NCBI GenBank assembly: GCA_019057865.1 | Contig: JAHLWP010000031.1 | Location: 1-54,186 of the forward strand | Reading direction: 5' to 3' | Source of the DNA: Promethearchaeota archaeon | GTDB lineage: Archaea > Asgardarchaeota > Lokiarchaeia > Sigyniarchaeales > SOKP01 | DNA: 54,186 nt | Shown here: positions 1-9,161 of the stretch, piece by piece | How the letters are laid out: every line of letters begins with the position of its first letter | Numbering within the stretch: the first letter of the stretch is position 1 | Notes under the pieces: generated by a model | What the model saw: the letters and a program-made list of their open reading frames with translations, nothing else | Database searches by the model: none | What the model was told of the DNA's origin: nothing | Translations under genes and position numbers: made by a program

Positions 1-245
1 GTGGGTTTTAATACGGTGGTAAGCATTCTAATTGTTGTAGATTTCCCCGCTCCATTAGGACCTAAAAGTGATAATACTTCACCTTTATGAACTTTAAGAC
101 TAATACCATCAACGGCTTTAATTCCATTGAACCACTTTTTTAGATCTTGAACTTCGATGATAAATTCAGTTGAATATTTATTCTCATTGAATTGATTAGG
201 ATCTGAATATATTACTTGTGCTTCTTCTATTATTGATTTATTCAT
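1..245 (-). CDS. ABC transporter ATP-binding protein, N-terminal part (cut by window edge)
   Basis: The minus strand reads from an ATG at 245 down to the window edge, giving 81 codons of an ABC ATPase. After about 30 residues comes a typical ABC opening ([19 protein letters not shown]), then the Walker A motif GPNGAGKST near residues 65-73, followed by [11 protein letters not shown]. The spacing from start to Walker A and the wording of the motif fit the DrrA/CcmA-like class that pairs with ABC-2 permeases, exporting drugs, lipids or polysaccharide. Signature, Walker B and H-loop lie outside the window, so substrate and partner cannot be judged. The extra N-terminal stretch of about 25 residues before the domain is slightly long for the class. 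Confidence 0.9.
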   Translation of the reverse strand, partial: MNKSIIEEAQVIYSDPNQFNENKYSTEFIIEVQDLKKWFNGIKAVDGISLKVHKGEVLSLLGPNGAGKSTTIRMLTTVLKP

Positions 246-596
246 ATTTATAATTAAAATTAAATTGAATAAAACACTCTTGTAGACCAATTTTTGTGAT
301 AATCATATTAGAAAAAAAACATAAAACACGTGCTCATTCGGTATTCTAATTTCATTTTATAAAAATTAGATTAATAGATTTACCAAAATCATTTAAAAAT
401 TTGATAAGATATTTGAAATTTTATTTCTTCGACAAAATTCTTCGAGAATAAAAATAGATTCTGATAAGCTTACTATTCTGAACTATGATATTTTGAATTT
501 GGATTTCAAATGAATATATGTTATATACATTGGCATAAATATTAAATACTAATTGATATACTTTTTAATAACAAAAAAAATTTTGGCGAAATTAAA
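246..596. other. AT-rich intergenic region without recognisable gene
   Basis: This spacer lies between two divergently transcribed genes and should hold the promoters of both. It is very AT-rich. I see no tRNA, no conserved RNA motif and no ORF of credible composition. There are many TATA-like strings, so a specific promoter cannot be chosen by eye. Confidence 0.5.
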
Positions 597-1007
597 ATGA
601 AGAAACAAACAAAATCAAAATTAGTATTGTACATAATTTTCAGTGTTTCAGTGTTAACTGGAATAATTAATGGATCCAACAATATTTATACATTTAATAA
701 ACAAAATTCAGAAAATGATATCAAATCTGGGTTGAGAGATGCAGGTGATTGGGATCCCCAAATTACCAAATCCGTAGGAGGTGAACCTCGTTGTGTATTC
801 ATCGGGGATGCCAATAATGATGGATTTAATGATATTGCCACAGCTAATGGTATAGATAATACAGTTTCAATCCTATTATGGAGCATTTCAACGGTTTCTG
901 AAGAGCTTCCTATACCCTTAATCATAACTATTTCAGCACTAAGTGCTGGAGCAGTTATAGGAGTAGCAGGTATTTTATGGTACCGAAGGAGAAAGCGAGA
1001 ACTGTAA
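597..1007 (+). CDS. Miniature FG-GAP/VCBS-repeat membrane-anchored surface protein
   Basis: The 136-residue product has an N-terminal hydrophobic signal segment (about residues 8-26), a short polar region, and one FG-GAP/VCBS-type unit with the calcium loop DANNDGFND (about residues 71-79). A C-terminal membrane span follows (about 108-130), ending in the basic tail YRRRKREL. This is the ground plan of the large secreted FG-GAP proteins of archaea, which carry many repeats forming a beta-propeller, but here one repeat runs directly into the anchor. It may be an internally deleted relic or a small cell-surface protein in its own right. The ATG start follows a GGCG-like stretch. No operon partner: the next gene is convergent. 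Confidence 0.6.
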   Translation: MKKQTKSKLVLYIIFSVSVLTGIINGSNNIYTFNKQNSENDIKSGLRDAGDWDPQITKSVGGEPRCVFIGDANNDGFNDIATANGIDNTVSILLWSISTVSEELPIPLIITISALSAGAVIGVAGILWYRRRKREL

Positions 1008-1171
1008 CCTTCCTCATTTTGTAAATTTTTTTTTCTATTTCTATTCCTATTTTTTTAATAATATAAAACAAATCGAGAGCATTCATTTTTGATTTGAAAA
1101 AGTTGTATTCATTTTTAAAAACTTTAAAAAAAAAGCAGAAAAATAATGAAAAAAATGAAGACCAATTTTAG

Positions 1172-2575
1172 TTATTTTAGAAGTACTCCTGCTTGATCAA
1201 AATTTAAAAAAGCACTGATTTTTTGCTTTAGAGGAAAGATTCCCTCTTTAAACAGGGTGAACAGAAAAATTGCAAAGAATATAATCGATCCTAATCCCGG
1301 AGCAAAACCACTTAAATAATCTGTCAATCCTGATGAAGGGCTAATCGAAAGTAATGTATAAATTAGTGAAACTCCAGCAATCAATATAGAAATAAATGAG
1401 ATTATCAAAGCCGCTTTTTTACTTAGATTTAAATGAATCGGACCTAGATCTAGTCGAAAATATTTCGGTTGAATGATTATTGAGAGAACTGAATGACTAA
1501 TTACTTTATTTTCGAACTCAATATAAATGTTTAAAAAGCGACGTTCACTTTCTTTCTTTTTCTTCTTTCCCTTGGACTTTATAGGGAGCACAGAGAAAAT
1601 CATTACTGGAGGATTAACCGCATCTTTTTTAACAACAACCTTACCTGCTAAAGGATGAACTTCAAAACCTTCTCCTTCAATTTTAAGATCTAAGATAGGT
1701 GGTTCTTTTTTAGTAGTTACTATTCTGAATTTTGTTTCATAAATGGTTTTACCCTCTTCATCTACAATCTTCAATTCTTTATGAGAAAAATACACATAAA
1801 ATAAATAGCTCCTTTGTTCCATCATTACTGAATAGTATTGAAGTCCCATATTAATCTCATAAACCGTTGGTTTTGGTTCCGATACTACTTCAGGGAAAAC
1901 TTCTTCTACGGCATCCCGAAATTTTTCGGGAGGGGGCAATCCAGGACCGGCTAATGCATCAGAAGGGGGAGCACTTGTTGGAGCTCTTGTTGGTGCCGGT
2001 GGAGCACCTGCGGCTGGAGATGGTGGAGGTGGAGCTTCTTCTTCTGCCATTTCAAATTCTTCATCTTCGTCATATAAAAGCATATCAGCACTTTCAACAG
2101 CTTCTTCTTTCATCTTATATGAGTCAGCTTTCTCTTCTCTATACATCTCTCTTTTTCTACTTTCCTTAGCTTTCTTCTTTTTTGGAGCTTCACGTGGAGG
2201 AGCAATAGTTTTTACTCTTTCAACTTTTTGTTCTTCAACAACATCCGCTTTGGTTCTAACGTCCTTATCTACTTTCTGTTCTTCTTTCTTTTCAAATTCC
2301 TTTTTTTCAAGCAAACCTAAATTCTTAAATTTTGTTGTTTCTGAAATCCCAGTATTAGATATAAAATCTACAAAGGAAATATCTTCGCGATTTATGTGAA
2401 TTTCTCCCAAGAAGTTATAAATATCATCTAAAATTTTAGATAGCCTCGTAGACTTTTTATATATCCCGATAAAGGTGAAGTTAAGAATCTCAATTGCCAG
2501 AACGTTCGATTTTTTATCGTAATAAATTTTATTTGTAGGAATTTCAAGTTTTGAGATGTTTTCTAATAACACCAA
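1172..2575 (-). CDS. Two-TM membrane protein with charged and proline-rich linker, unknown function
   Basis: I do not recognise a named family for this 467-residue protein. Visible parts are: a folded-looking N-terminal domain of about 85 residues; a Lys/Glu-rich segment (about 90-170) likely to form coiled coil; a proline/alanine-rich linker (about 180-215) containing APPPPSPAAGAPPAPT; a beta-rich domain (about 235-365); and two C-terminal membrane spans (about 385-410 and 425-445) with a short tail. The start is the ATG at 2575. A similar Pro/Ala linker occurs in the DUF4139 protein at 11755-13815, so both may belong to a surface or membrane-associated scaffold class. Low-complexity linkers like this are common in Asgard proteomes. 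Confidence 0.75.
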   Translation of the reverse strand: MVLLENISKLEIPTNKIYYDKKSNVLAIEILNFTFIGIYKKSTRLSKILDDIYNFLGEIHINREDISFVDFISNTGISETTKFKNLGLLEKKEFEKKEEQKVDKDVRTKADVVEEQKVERVKTIAPPREAPKKKKAKESRKREMYREEKADSYKMKEEAVESADMLLYDEDEEFEMAEEEAPPPPSPAAGAPPAPTRAPTSAPPSDALAGPGLPPPEKFRDAVEEVFPEVVSEPKPTVYEINMGLQYYSVMMEQRSYLFYVYFSHKELKIVDEEGKTIYETKFRIVTTKKEPPILDLKIEGEGFEVHPLAGKVVVKKDAVNPPVMIFSVLPIKSKGKKKKKESERRFLNIYIEFENKVISHSVLSIIIQPKYFRLDLGPIHLNLSKKAALIISFISILIAGVSLIYTLLSISPSSGLTDYLSGFAPGLGSIIFFAIFLFTLFKEGIFPLKQKISAFLNFDQAGVLLK

Positions 2576-2708
2576 ATTTACTTTTCCTCTCTTAAATTAT
2601 TTTCTATAAAAATTAATAGTAATTTTTATGATAAAATTCTTTGTTTAAAACTTTATCTTTATTTACAATTCAAACCAACTTTATTATAATGGTATTAAAA
2701 CAATTAAG

Positions 2709-4280
2709 GTGAAAAAATTGGCAGATAAATTCATATTAGCTCATGATTTAGGAACAACTGGCAATAAAGCAGCTCTTTTTGATATAAATTTAAATTTAAT
2801 TTCTCAAACTAAGGTTGATTATCCTTTATTTTATCCAAAACCTGGTTGGGCAGAACAAAATGCAGAAGATTATTGGAATTCTGTATTAAAGGCAACTCAT
2901 ATATTAATTAATGAAAGTAAAGTTAATCAAAATGATATTCACGCGTTAATATTCGATTGCCAAATGAATTGCACAGTTCCTATAGACATTGAAGGTATTC
3001 CATTAATGAATTGTATTAATTGGCTTGATACTCGAGCTGCTGCTATAACTCATAAATTCACTAAAGGTATTATAAAAATATCAAATTTTGGTTTGCGAAA
3101 TTTACTTATGTTCATTAAAATTACAGGTGGCGCTCCAGGAATCAATGGTAAAGACCCAATTTCTCATATTTTATGGATTAAAGATAATTTACCAGAAATA
3201 TATGAAAAAACCTTCAAATTCTTAAGTGTAAAGGATATTGTAGTCTATAGATGTACTAAAAACGCAGTAACTTCAAGAGATTTAGGTAATACATCTTGGA
3301 TGATGGATAATAATCCTGGTAAATTTGAATGGTCAGATAAAATATTAAATAAGTTTGGAATAGATAAAGAAAAATTACCTCAAATAAAAAGATCTTCTGA
3401 GATTGCTGGAGAATTAACTACTGAAGCCTCAGCTAAATTAGGTCTGAAGCCAGGAATTCCAGTTTTTGTAGGCTCTGGAGATTTAACTTCTGCTGCAATA
3501 GGTTCAGGTGCGATATTAGATAATAAACCAATTATATGTCTAGGTACATCAGATTGGGTTGCCGCTCACACATCTAAAAGATTAAAAGACCTTATACACT
3601 ACACAGGTAGCATATGCTCTTCTCAAGATAATTATTTATGCATCTCTAAACAAGAAACTGGTGCAGCATGTCTTGATTGGGTGATTAATCAAATATTTAG
3701 AGATGAAAAGGAGAAATTTAAAGAAAAACAGGAAGAATTATATAAACTAATAAACTCAATTGTAGAGAACTCTAAAGTAGGAGCAAAAAATCTCCTATTT
3801 ACGCCATGGTTGTTTGGAGAAAGAAGTCCATTAAATGATCCTAACGTTCGAGGGGGTTTTTATAATCTTAGCCTTGATCATAATCGCGAAGATCTTTTAC
3901 GTGCAGTTTATGAGGGGGTAGCATATAATATAAAATGGGCGTTAATTATTTTAGAAAAGTTAGTAGGAAAAACTGACAAAATAAATTTCATTGGTGGTGG
4001 TGCAAAATCAAATGTTTGGTGTCAGATATTAGCCGATGTGCTGGAAAGGAATATTGTTCAAATGATTGATCCTGATTTAGCTGCAGTTAAAGGATCTGCA
4101 ATAATTTCTCTGGTTGGATTAGGATTGATAAAAGATTATTCTGATGCAATTCCATTGATTAAAATTAAGCAAAATTTCACGCAAAATCCTGATAACAAAA
4201 AGATTTACACTAAGTTATTCACAGAATATATGAAAATTTATAAAAGGAATAAAGCAATGTTTAAGCATTTAAATCTCTAA
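2709..4280 (+). CDS. xylB: FGGY-family carbohydrate kinase (xylulokinase-like)
   Basis: This 523-residue FGGY kinase would phosphorylate a sugar or polyol with ATP in the cytoplasm. The N-terminal phosphate-binding motif is HDLGTTGNKAALFD (about residues 13-26), followed by the PKPGWAEQNAEDYW block typical of xylulokinase and gluconokinase. The C-terminal half carries the FGGY region (FTPWLFGERSPLNDPNVRGG) and the adenosine motif IGGGAKSNVW. Length is normal. Start is a GTG at 2709. Substrate cannot be fixed from sequence; D-xylulose is the best guess, with glycerol or gluconate possible. Its 3' end overlaps the convergent gene at 4261 by 20 bases. No sugar transporter or isomerase is adjacent. 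Confidence 0.85.
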   Translation: MKKLADKFILAHDLGTTGNKAALFDINLNLISQTKVDYPLFYPKPGWAEQNAEDYWNSVLKATHILINESKVNQNDIHALIFDCQMNCTVPIDIEGIPLMNCINWLDTRAAAITHKFTKGIIKISNFGLRNLLMFIKITGGAPGINGKDPISHILWIKDNLPEIYEKTFKFLSVKDIVVYRCTKNAVTSRDLGNTSWMMDNNPGKFEWSDKILNKFGIDKEKLPQIKRSSEIAGELTTEASAKLGLKPGIPVFVGSGDLTSAAIGSGAILDNKPIICLGTSDWVAAHTSKRLKDLIHYTGSICSSQDNYLCISKQETGAACLDWVINQIFRDEKEKFKEKQEELYKLINSIVENSKVGAKNLLFTPWLFGERSPLNDPNVRGGFYNLSLDHNREDLLRAVYEGVAYNIKWALIILEKLVGKTDKINFIGGGAKSNVWCQILADVLERNIVQMIDPDLAAVKGSAIISLVGLGLIKDYSDAIPLIKIKQNFTQNPDNKKIYTKLFTEYMKIYKRNKAMFKHLNL

Positions 4281-5256
4281 AATAAGATTTAAACATTGGA
4301 AGTTGATTTTTTACCTTTTTTAATTTTTTTACTTCCTTATCCTTACCAATGATGTTTTCGAGTGCTTCATCAATGATATTAATATCCCAATAAGCCATCG
4401 GATTTTCATAGGTTTGATTTTCTAAACTTCCTGTCCATGGCGTCAATTTTGGTTCTGATATGATATTTCTTAAATTCCAATTGTATCTTCCTTTAAATTC
4501 TTTATTTAAAGGCTTTAAATTCATTTCATCCCATCTTTGAATTACCCAAGGGGCATATTGATGTAACTTATCGAAATCTAATTCTAAATCATTACGCCAC
4601 TCAAACTGATGATCCCAATTTGCTATTGCAATAAAATTCTCTTCCTTCGATAAGTGAGAAGGAAAAAATTTCCAAGAATTTCTAATTATATGTTCGTCAC
4701 TAAAGGGTCTTCCTTCACCATATTGGAAGAAGTAACCTATTTTTTCTTGATTAATTTGGTTTATTTTTAGGTATACTTCAATTTGGGTAATATCAATTTT
4801 ACTCTTCAACACTTCCTCTTGGTAAAACTTAAAAATTATATTTTTAACTTCATTTGGGTGACATTTACCAGTAAAGATAGGATAATAAGTAAAACAATAA
4901 TAATTAACATCATTTTGAGATTTGCCTCTATGGATCTCAACCCAGCACTCTAATGGTCTAATGTATACATTTGATTTTATATAGTTAATAATTAAAAATA
5001 AATCTATGATGATTGCTACAATAGATACTACAATTATTAACCCTAAATTGAAAATAAATTCAAAAATATATGATAGGGAAATGTAAATAAGCAAACCACC
5101 AGCTATGAAAAAGAAAGCTATTAGCGAGTTATATGCCTCATGCTCTTTATCTTTTTTCGAATATAAGATAGTAGGTGCATTATTAACTATAAGTTCATAA
5201 CCAAATTCATTTATAAATTGATTAAAATCAACTTTATTCCATTCAGAACTAGACAT
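4261..5256 (-). CDS. Membrane protein of unknown function, two TM segments
   Basis: The 331-residue product starts at the ATG at 5256. A short soluble head is followed by two closely spaced hydrophobic helices (about residues 46-68 and 71-92) and then a long soluble C-terminal domain rich in aromatic residues and Trp (WKFFPSH, IANWDHQFEWRNDLELD, APWVIQRWDEM). I recognise no enzyme motif. The hairpin of two helices with a large cytoplasmic domain suggests a monotopic or hairpin-anchored protein. The gene ends inside the 3' end of the convergent kinase gene, so the two transcripts overlap. Confidence 0.75.
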   Translation of the reverse strand: MSSSEWNKVDFNQFINEFGYELIVNNAPTILYSKKDKEHEAYNSLIAFFFIAGGLLIYISLSYIFEFIFNLGLIIVVSIVAIIIDLFLIINYIKSNVYIRPLECWVEIHRGKSQNDVNYYCFTYYPIFTGKCHPNEVKNIIFKFYQEEVLKSKIDITQIEVYLKINQINQEKIGYFFQYGEGRPFSDEHIIRNSWKFFPSHLSKEENFIAIANWDHQFEWRNDLELDFDKLHQYAPWVIQRWDEMNLKPLNKEFKGRYNWNLRNIISEPKLTPWTGSLENQTYENPMAYWDINIIDEALENIIGKDKEVKKLKKVKNQLPMFKSYFRDLNA

Positions 5257-5442
5257 TTTTTCTAAATTTTTTTTGTGTTTTCAAAACTTTTTATATTACA
5301 AATAAAAAAAAAATTGTCTTTAAATTTAATCAAAAACTTAACTTTTCTTTTTAAATTAAGGTTTGTTTATTTAGAAATAATTAATTCTTTTCCCTTTGTA
5401 ATTTTTAATTTAGATATTTCATTATAGTTATTGACACTATTT

Positions 5443-7752
5443 ATGGTTGATTTCGAAGATTTCTTAAAATTTATCAAATCCCAAGAATATTATTGTGATC
5501 AGATATATCATATTGAGCATATTCCTGAATTAAAAGCACGTTATGATGATCTAGATAAACCTTTAAGCAGACGACTCCAACGGTATTTAACTAATAATAA
5601 TATAAAACTATGGCGACATCAAGCAGAAGCAATTAATGCTATTCGTAATGGTTTTAATACAGTAATAGTTACCTCTACTGCTTCAGGGAAATCTTTATGC
5701 TATAATCTCCCCGTTCTTAATTCAATTCTAAACGATGACAAGACTACCGCCCTATATATCTTCCCAACAAAAGCATTATCAAGAGATCAATATACGATTT
5801 TAACAAATATGCTCACCGAAACTAATATTAAGCAAAATAGAATTGGTGTTTACGATGGGGACGTGGAGCCAAATGAAAAAAGACTGATTTTAACTAATGC
5901 AAATATTATTATTAGTAATCCTTATGGACTACATTTTTATTTACCATGGTTTAAACAAAAATGGAGAAGAATTTGCCAAAATTTAAAATATATTGTACTG
6001 GATGAGATACATTTTTACCGAGGTATATTTGGGTCTAATTTTGCGTTGCTGCTCAGACGTTTAAAAAGAATTCTTGAAATTTATAATGTAAAACCAATTT
6101 GGATTTTATCTAGTGCTACAATTCCTAATCCAAAAGAATTTTGTGAAAAATTGGTTGGTGAAGAATTTTATGTTGTTGATAAAGATGATTCGCCTTCTGG
6201 TGTTAAAAAAGTAATTTTATGGGATTTGCCTTATGATGAGGTATCCAATAAATATAGATCTCCTCATCAAGAAACGAAAAATCTATTTATTAGTCATCTA
6301 AAAAAAGGATATCAGACGTTAACATTTACACTTTCCCGTAAAATGGCAGAATTGCAAGCCATTTGGACCCGAAAAGCCTTGCCAACCTTAAAAAATAAAA
6401 TTCATAGTTATAGGGCTGGCATAAGTAAATCAAAAAGAAGAGAGATTGAGAGCAATTTTAAACAAGGAATTATTCTCGGAATAAGCTCTACAAATGCTTT
6501 AGAATTAGGAATTGACATAGGAAGCTTAGATGCCACGATAAGTTCTGGATTTCCAGGGACAATTTCAAGTTTTAGACAACAAATTGGTCGTTCCGGAAGA
6601 GGTTCAGATCTTTCGATTTCAACTATTATGCCAATGCAAAATCCACTTGATCTGTTTTACATTCATAATCCTGATAAATTATTTGGACCTATCCAAGAAG
6701 AAGTTTTAATAACCCTAAATAACAAATACATTTTAAAAAATCATCTGTGTTGCGCTGCTAAAGAAATTCCAATTAAATTTGATGAGTATAAAAAATTTGG
6801 CGTTCAAAATAAAGAATTTTTGATTGAATGCATAAATGAATTACTTGCAGAATCATTGTTAATGAAGCGGGGCGATAAATACTATTGGAAAGGGGGATTT
6901 TTCCCAAACGAGAAATATGGATTAAATGATCTCTCCAGTAGAAGTTATAAAGTTATTTTAAGATTCGGAAATCAGGAAGCACTTTTAACAACTGAGGATG
7001 AGAGCTATGTATTTCGAGATTTACATCAAGGCGCAATATATCTTTACGAAGCTGAAACTTACGTAGTTCAAGAGCTTGATCTTGAGGAAAGAAAAGTGTA
7101 CATTTCTAAAAGTAATGTTGATTATTATACTCAGTCTTTAAAACATACTGACATTACTCCGATTGAAGTAATTTCTCAACAAAAAGTAGGTCCAAATGAC
7201 CAAATAGAAGCCTTCTTTGGAAATGTGAAAGTCGAACATGAATACTATGCCTATAAAGTCATCAATACTTTAACACAGGAAATTCAATCAAGACATCCTT
7301 TAGAAGATATCCCAATCATTGAATTTGAGAGTCAAGCTCTATTCTTTCTGATATCTTTTTATTTACAAAAAGAATTAGAATTAGAAGGTTATGACCTTGG
7401 AGGAACTATCCATGCTATAGAACATGCTATGATTGCCATAGCACCAGCGTTGGCTCAGATATCACGTTGGGACCTAGGAGGAGTTTCAATCGATTTTGAT
7501 CCAGTCAAGCAACAACCTATAATCTACCTTTATGATGCCTATAGGGGTGGTATTGGAATATCAGAATCATTATTTTTTAATTTAAATGAATTTTTGAATC
7601 TTACTTATAATTTAATTAAATCTTGTAGTTGCAAAGCTGAAAATGGTTGCCCAGCTTGCTGTCTTAGCCCGCGCTGTGGAAATAATAATTCCCCCCTTGA
7701 TAAAAATGGAGCAATATTCTTGTTAAGAAAGCTTCTTAATATCTCAGCTTAA
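5443..7752 (+). CDS. DEAD/DEAH-box helicase with DUF1998-type Cys cluster (MrfA/Hrq1-like)
   Basis: A superfamily 2 DNA helicase of about 769 residues. Motif I is TSTASGKSLCY (near residue 80), motif II is DEIH in VLDEIHFYRG, and the second RecA domain carries the SSTNALELGIDIGSLD and QQIGRSGRG blocks. The C-terminus has the DUF1998-type region with YRGGIGISE and the cysteine cluster CSCKAENGCPACCLSPRCG, which binds zinc in MrfA (YprA) and relatives; Hrq1 is the eukaryotic cousin. These translocate 3'-5' on DNA and act in repair of adducts or crosslinks. The frame opens with a TTG at 5431, but the ATG at 5443 (VDFEDFLKF) is the likelier start. No MrfB-like exonuclease is adjacent. Confidence 0.92.
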   Translation: MVDFEDFLKFIKSQEYYCDQIYHIEHIPELKARYDDLDKPLSRRLQRYLTNNNIKLWRHQAEAINAIRNGFNTVIVTSTASGKSLCYNLPVLNSILNDDKTTALYIFPTKALSRDQYTILTNMLTETNIKQNRIGVYDGDVEPNEKRLILTNANIIISNPYGLHFYLPWFKQKWRRICQNLKYIVLDEIHFYRGIFGSNFALLLRRLKRILEIYNVKPIWILSSATIPNPKEFCEKLVGEEFYVVDKDDSPSGVKKVILWDLPYDEVSNKYRSPHQETKNLFISHLKKGYQTLTFTLSRKMAELQAIWTRKALPTLKNKIHSYRAGISKSKRREIESNFKQGIILGISSTNALELGIDIGSLDATISSGFPGTISSFRQQIGRSGRGSDLSISTIMPMQNPLDLFYIHNPDKLFGPIQEEVLITLNNKYILKNHLCCAAKEIPIKFDEYKKFGVQNKEFLIECINELLAESLLMKRGDKYYWKGGFFPNEKYGLNDLSSRSYKVILRFGNQEALLTTEDESYVFRDLHQGAIYLYEAETYVVQELDLEERKVYISKSNVDYYTQSLKHTDITPIEVISQQKVGPNDQIEAFFGNVKVEHEYYAYKVINTLTQEIQSRHPLEDIPIIEFESQALFFLISFYLQKELELEGYDLGGTIHAIEHAMIAIAPALAQISRWDLGGVSIDFDPVKQQPIIYLYDAYRGGIGISESLFFNLNEFLNLTYNLIKSCSCKAENGCPACCLSPRCGNNNSPLDKNGAIFLLRKLLNISA

Positions 7753-7806
7753 GATATTTCTAAATAATTAAAAAATTAAAAAAATAAATAAAAAGTGTAT
7801 TAGATA

Positions 7807-8316
7807 TTAGTCTTTCTTCTTTTCTTTCTTTGGGACAACGCCAAAAGAAGGCGGTCGTTTTGAACCTTTAACCGGTAGCACGCAAGTAGCATCGTCTTTA
7901 TGCGATCCTCGAGATGCAACCATTGCTGATTTTTGAACGAACCACATCTCTAACCGCCAGTCCTTAATTTTATTTTTCTTTTTTTTAGACCAAGAGCTGG
8001 GCATTTTCATCTTGAATTCCAACTCTTGTCTTTCACCCGCTTTAAGTTTATCGCCTTTTACAATTTCTTCAGTTTTCATTGTTTTTTTTCGTTCTTCATA
8101 TTTTTTAGTCTCCTCTCCCGTCTCAGGATCTTTATATATCACTTTTTCAAGATATAGTTCATTTATCCTAATAAATGCTTTCTTTAATTTCTTTTCTTTT
8201 TTACCACGGTTTTCTAGTATGAAAATTCCTTCAATTTTATCATTAGGTTTGAGCGTTTCGGGAGCTTTTTCAATTTTATAACCACAATAAATATCTGTAC
8301 CTACCAAATATAGCAC
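7807..8316 (-). CDS. Arrestin-like fold protein
   Basis: The 169-residue protein looks like a single arrestin/Spo0M-type beta-sandwich. It has strand patterns such as DKIEGIFILENRGKKEKKLKKAFIRI, a central EEIVKGDKLKAGERQELEFKMKMP block matching the usual 'L.aGe....F.l.lP' pattern of arrestin folds, then a strand region WRLEMWFVQK and a basic Lys-rich tail. The start is probably the GTG at 8316; a TTG at 8307 is an alternative. Arrestin-fold proteins are scaffolds in membrane traffic in eukaryotes and stress proteins in bacteria. It lies head to head with a Rab-like GTPase gene 270 bases away, a suggestive neighbour. Fold call rests on pattern, not on a profile search. Confidence 0.6.
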   Translation of the reverse strand: MLYLVGTDIYCGYKIEKAPETLKPNDKIEGIFILENRGKKEKKLKKAFIRINELYLEKVIYKDPETGEETKKYEERKKTMKTEEIVKGDKLKAGERQELEFKMKMPSSWSKKKKNKIKDWRLEMWFVQKSAMVASRGSHKDDATCVLPVKGSKRPPSFGVVPKKEKKKD

Positions 8317-8586
8317 CTATTTTTGAATTTTTATATGATAATAAACTCGATCTTTTTCTGTATTTGTATTTCTATAGATTATGATGTTTTTAGTATGACT
8401 TTTAAAGACAATATGAATAAAGACAGTTTATAATTGTATCTTATTTTCTAATCCTAGCGTATTAATCCCTATTTAGAAAATAATGTTTTTAAAATAGGAT
8501 ATCATAAAGTATATTAGGTTAAACAATTACTTATCTAATTAACTAAATATTTAATAATAATAATAACGTTTCTATAGGGATTTGGG

Positions 8587-9129
8587 TTGGAATACAGCTC
8601 CACTTTTAAGATAGTGATTTTTGGCGATTCTGGAACAGGTAAGACTACATTAACTCATAGATTTTTAACTAATCTTTTTAAACAAGACATTTCAATGACG
8701 TTAGGAGTCGACTTTCTGTTAAAAGATGTTGAAATTAATGGAGAACTCGTTAAATTACAGATATGGGATTTTGCTGGCGAAGAACGATTTAGATTTCTTT
8801 TTCCTTCTTATCTAAAAGGAGCTAATGGTGCGATATTCATGTATGATATTACTAATTATGGTTCACTTGCCCATGTAGATAATTGGTTTGCGATTGTGGA
8901 TAATGCCATTGCTAATAAGGAAGTAGATAATAAATTACCGATTATCTTTGTTGGGGGTAAAGTAGATTTAATTCATTTAAAAGAAATATCAACTAAAAAA
9001 GCAATGCAAATAGCAAAATCAATGGAAGCGAAAGGATTTATAGAATGTAGTTCAAAAACAGGTGAAAATGTAAGTAAAATTTTTGATCTATTAGCGAGAT
9101 TAATCTTTAAAAATAAGAGCTTATCTTAA
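8587..9129 (+). CDS. Rab/Ras-like small GTPase
   Basis: A 180-residue Ras-superfamily GTPase. G1 is GDSGTGKTT (residues 12-20); the switch I Thr lies in SMTLGVDF; G3 is WDFAGEERF; G4 appears as GGKVDL; G5 is ECSSKTG. The G4 box lacks the usual Asn (NKxD becomes GKxD), which may weaken guanine specificity. There is no C-terminal Cys for prenylation, as usual in archaeal members. The TTG at 8587 is the only reasonable start and gives a normal N-terminus. The WDF-GE-ERFRFL wording resembles the two GTPases at 29266 and 30299, so these form one local family. Such GTPases are numerous in Asgard genomes. Confidence 0.95.
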   Translation: MEYSSTFKIVIFGDSGTGKTTLTHRFLTNLFKQDISMTLGVDFLLKDVEINGELVKLQIWDFAGEERFRFLFPSYLKGANGAIFMYDITNYGSLAHVDNWFAIVDNAIANKEVDNKLPIIFVGGKVDLIHLKEISTKKAMQIAKSMEAKGFIECSSKTGENVSKIFDLLARLIFKNKSLS

Positions 9130-9161
9130 CTTTTTACCATAACTACAAGATTTAAAGACCT

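Noticed and set aside
5431..5442. TTG start for the helicase gene
   Set aside because: The ATG four codons later is a better start and no ribosome-binding sequence favours the TTG.
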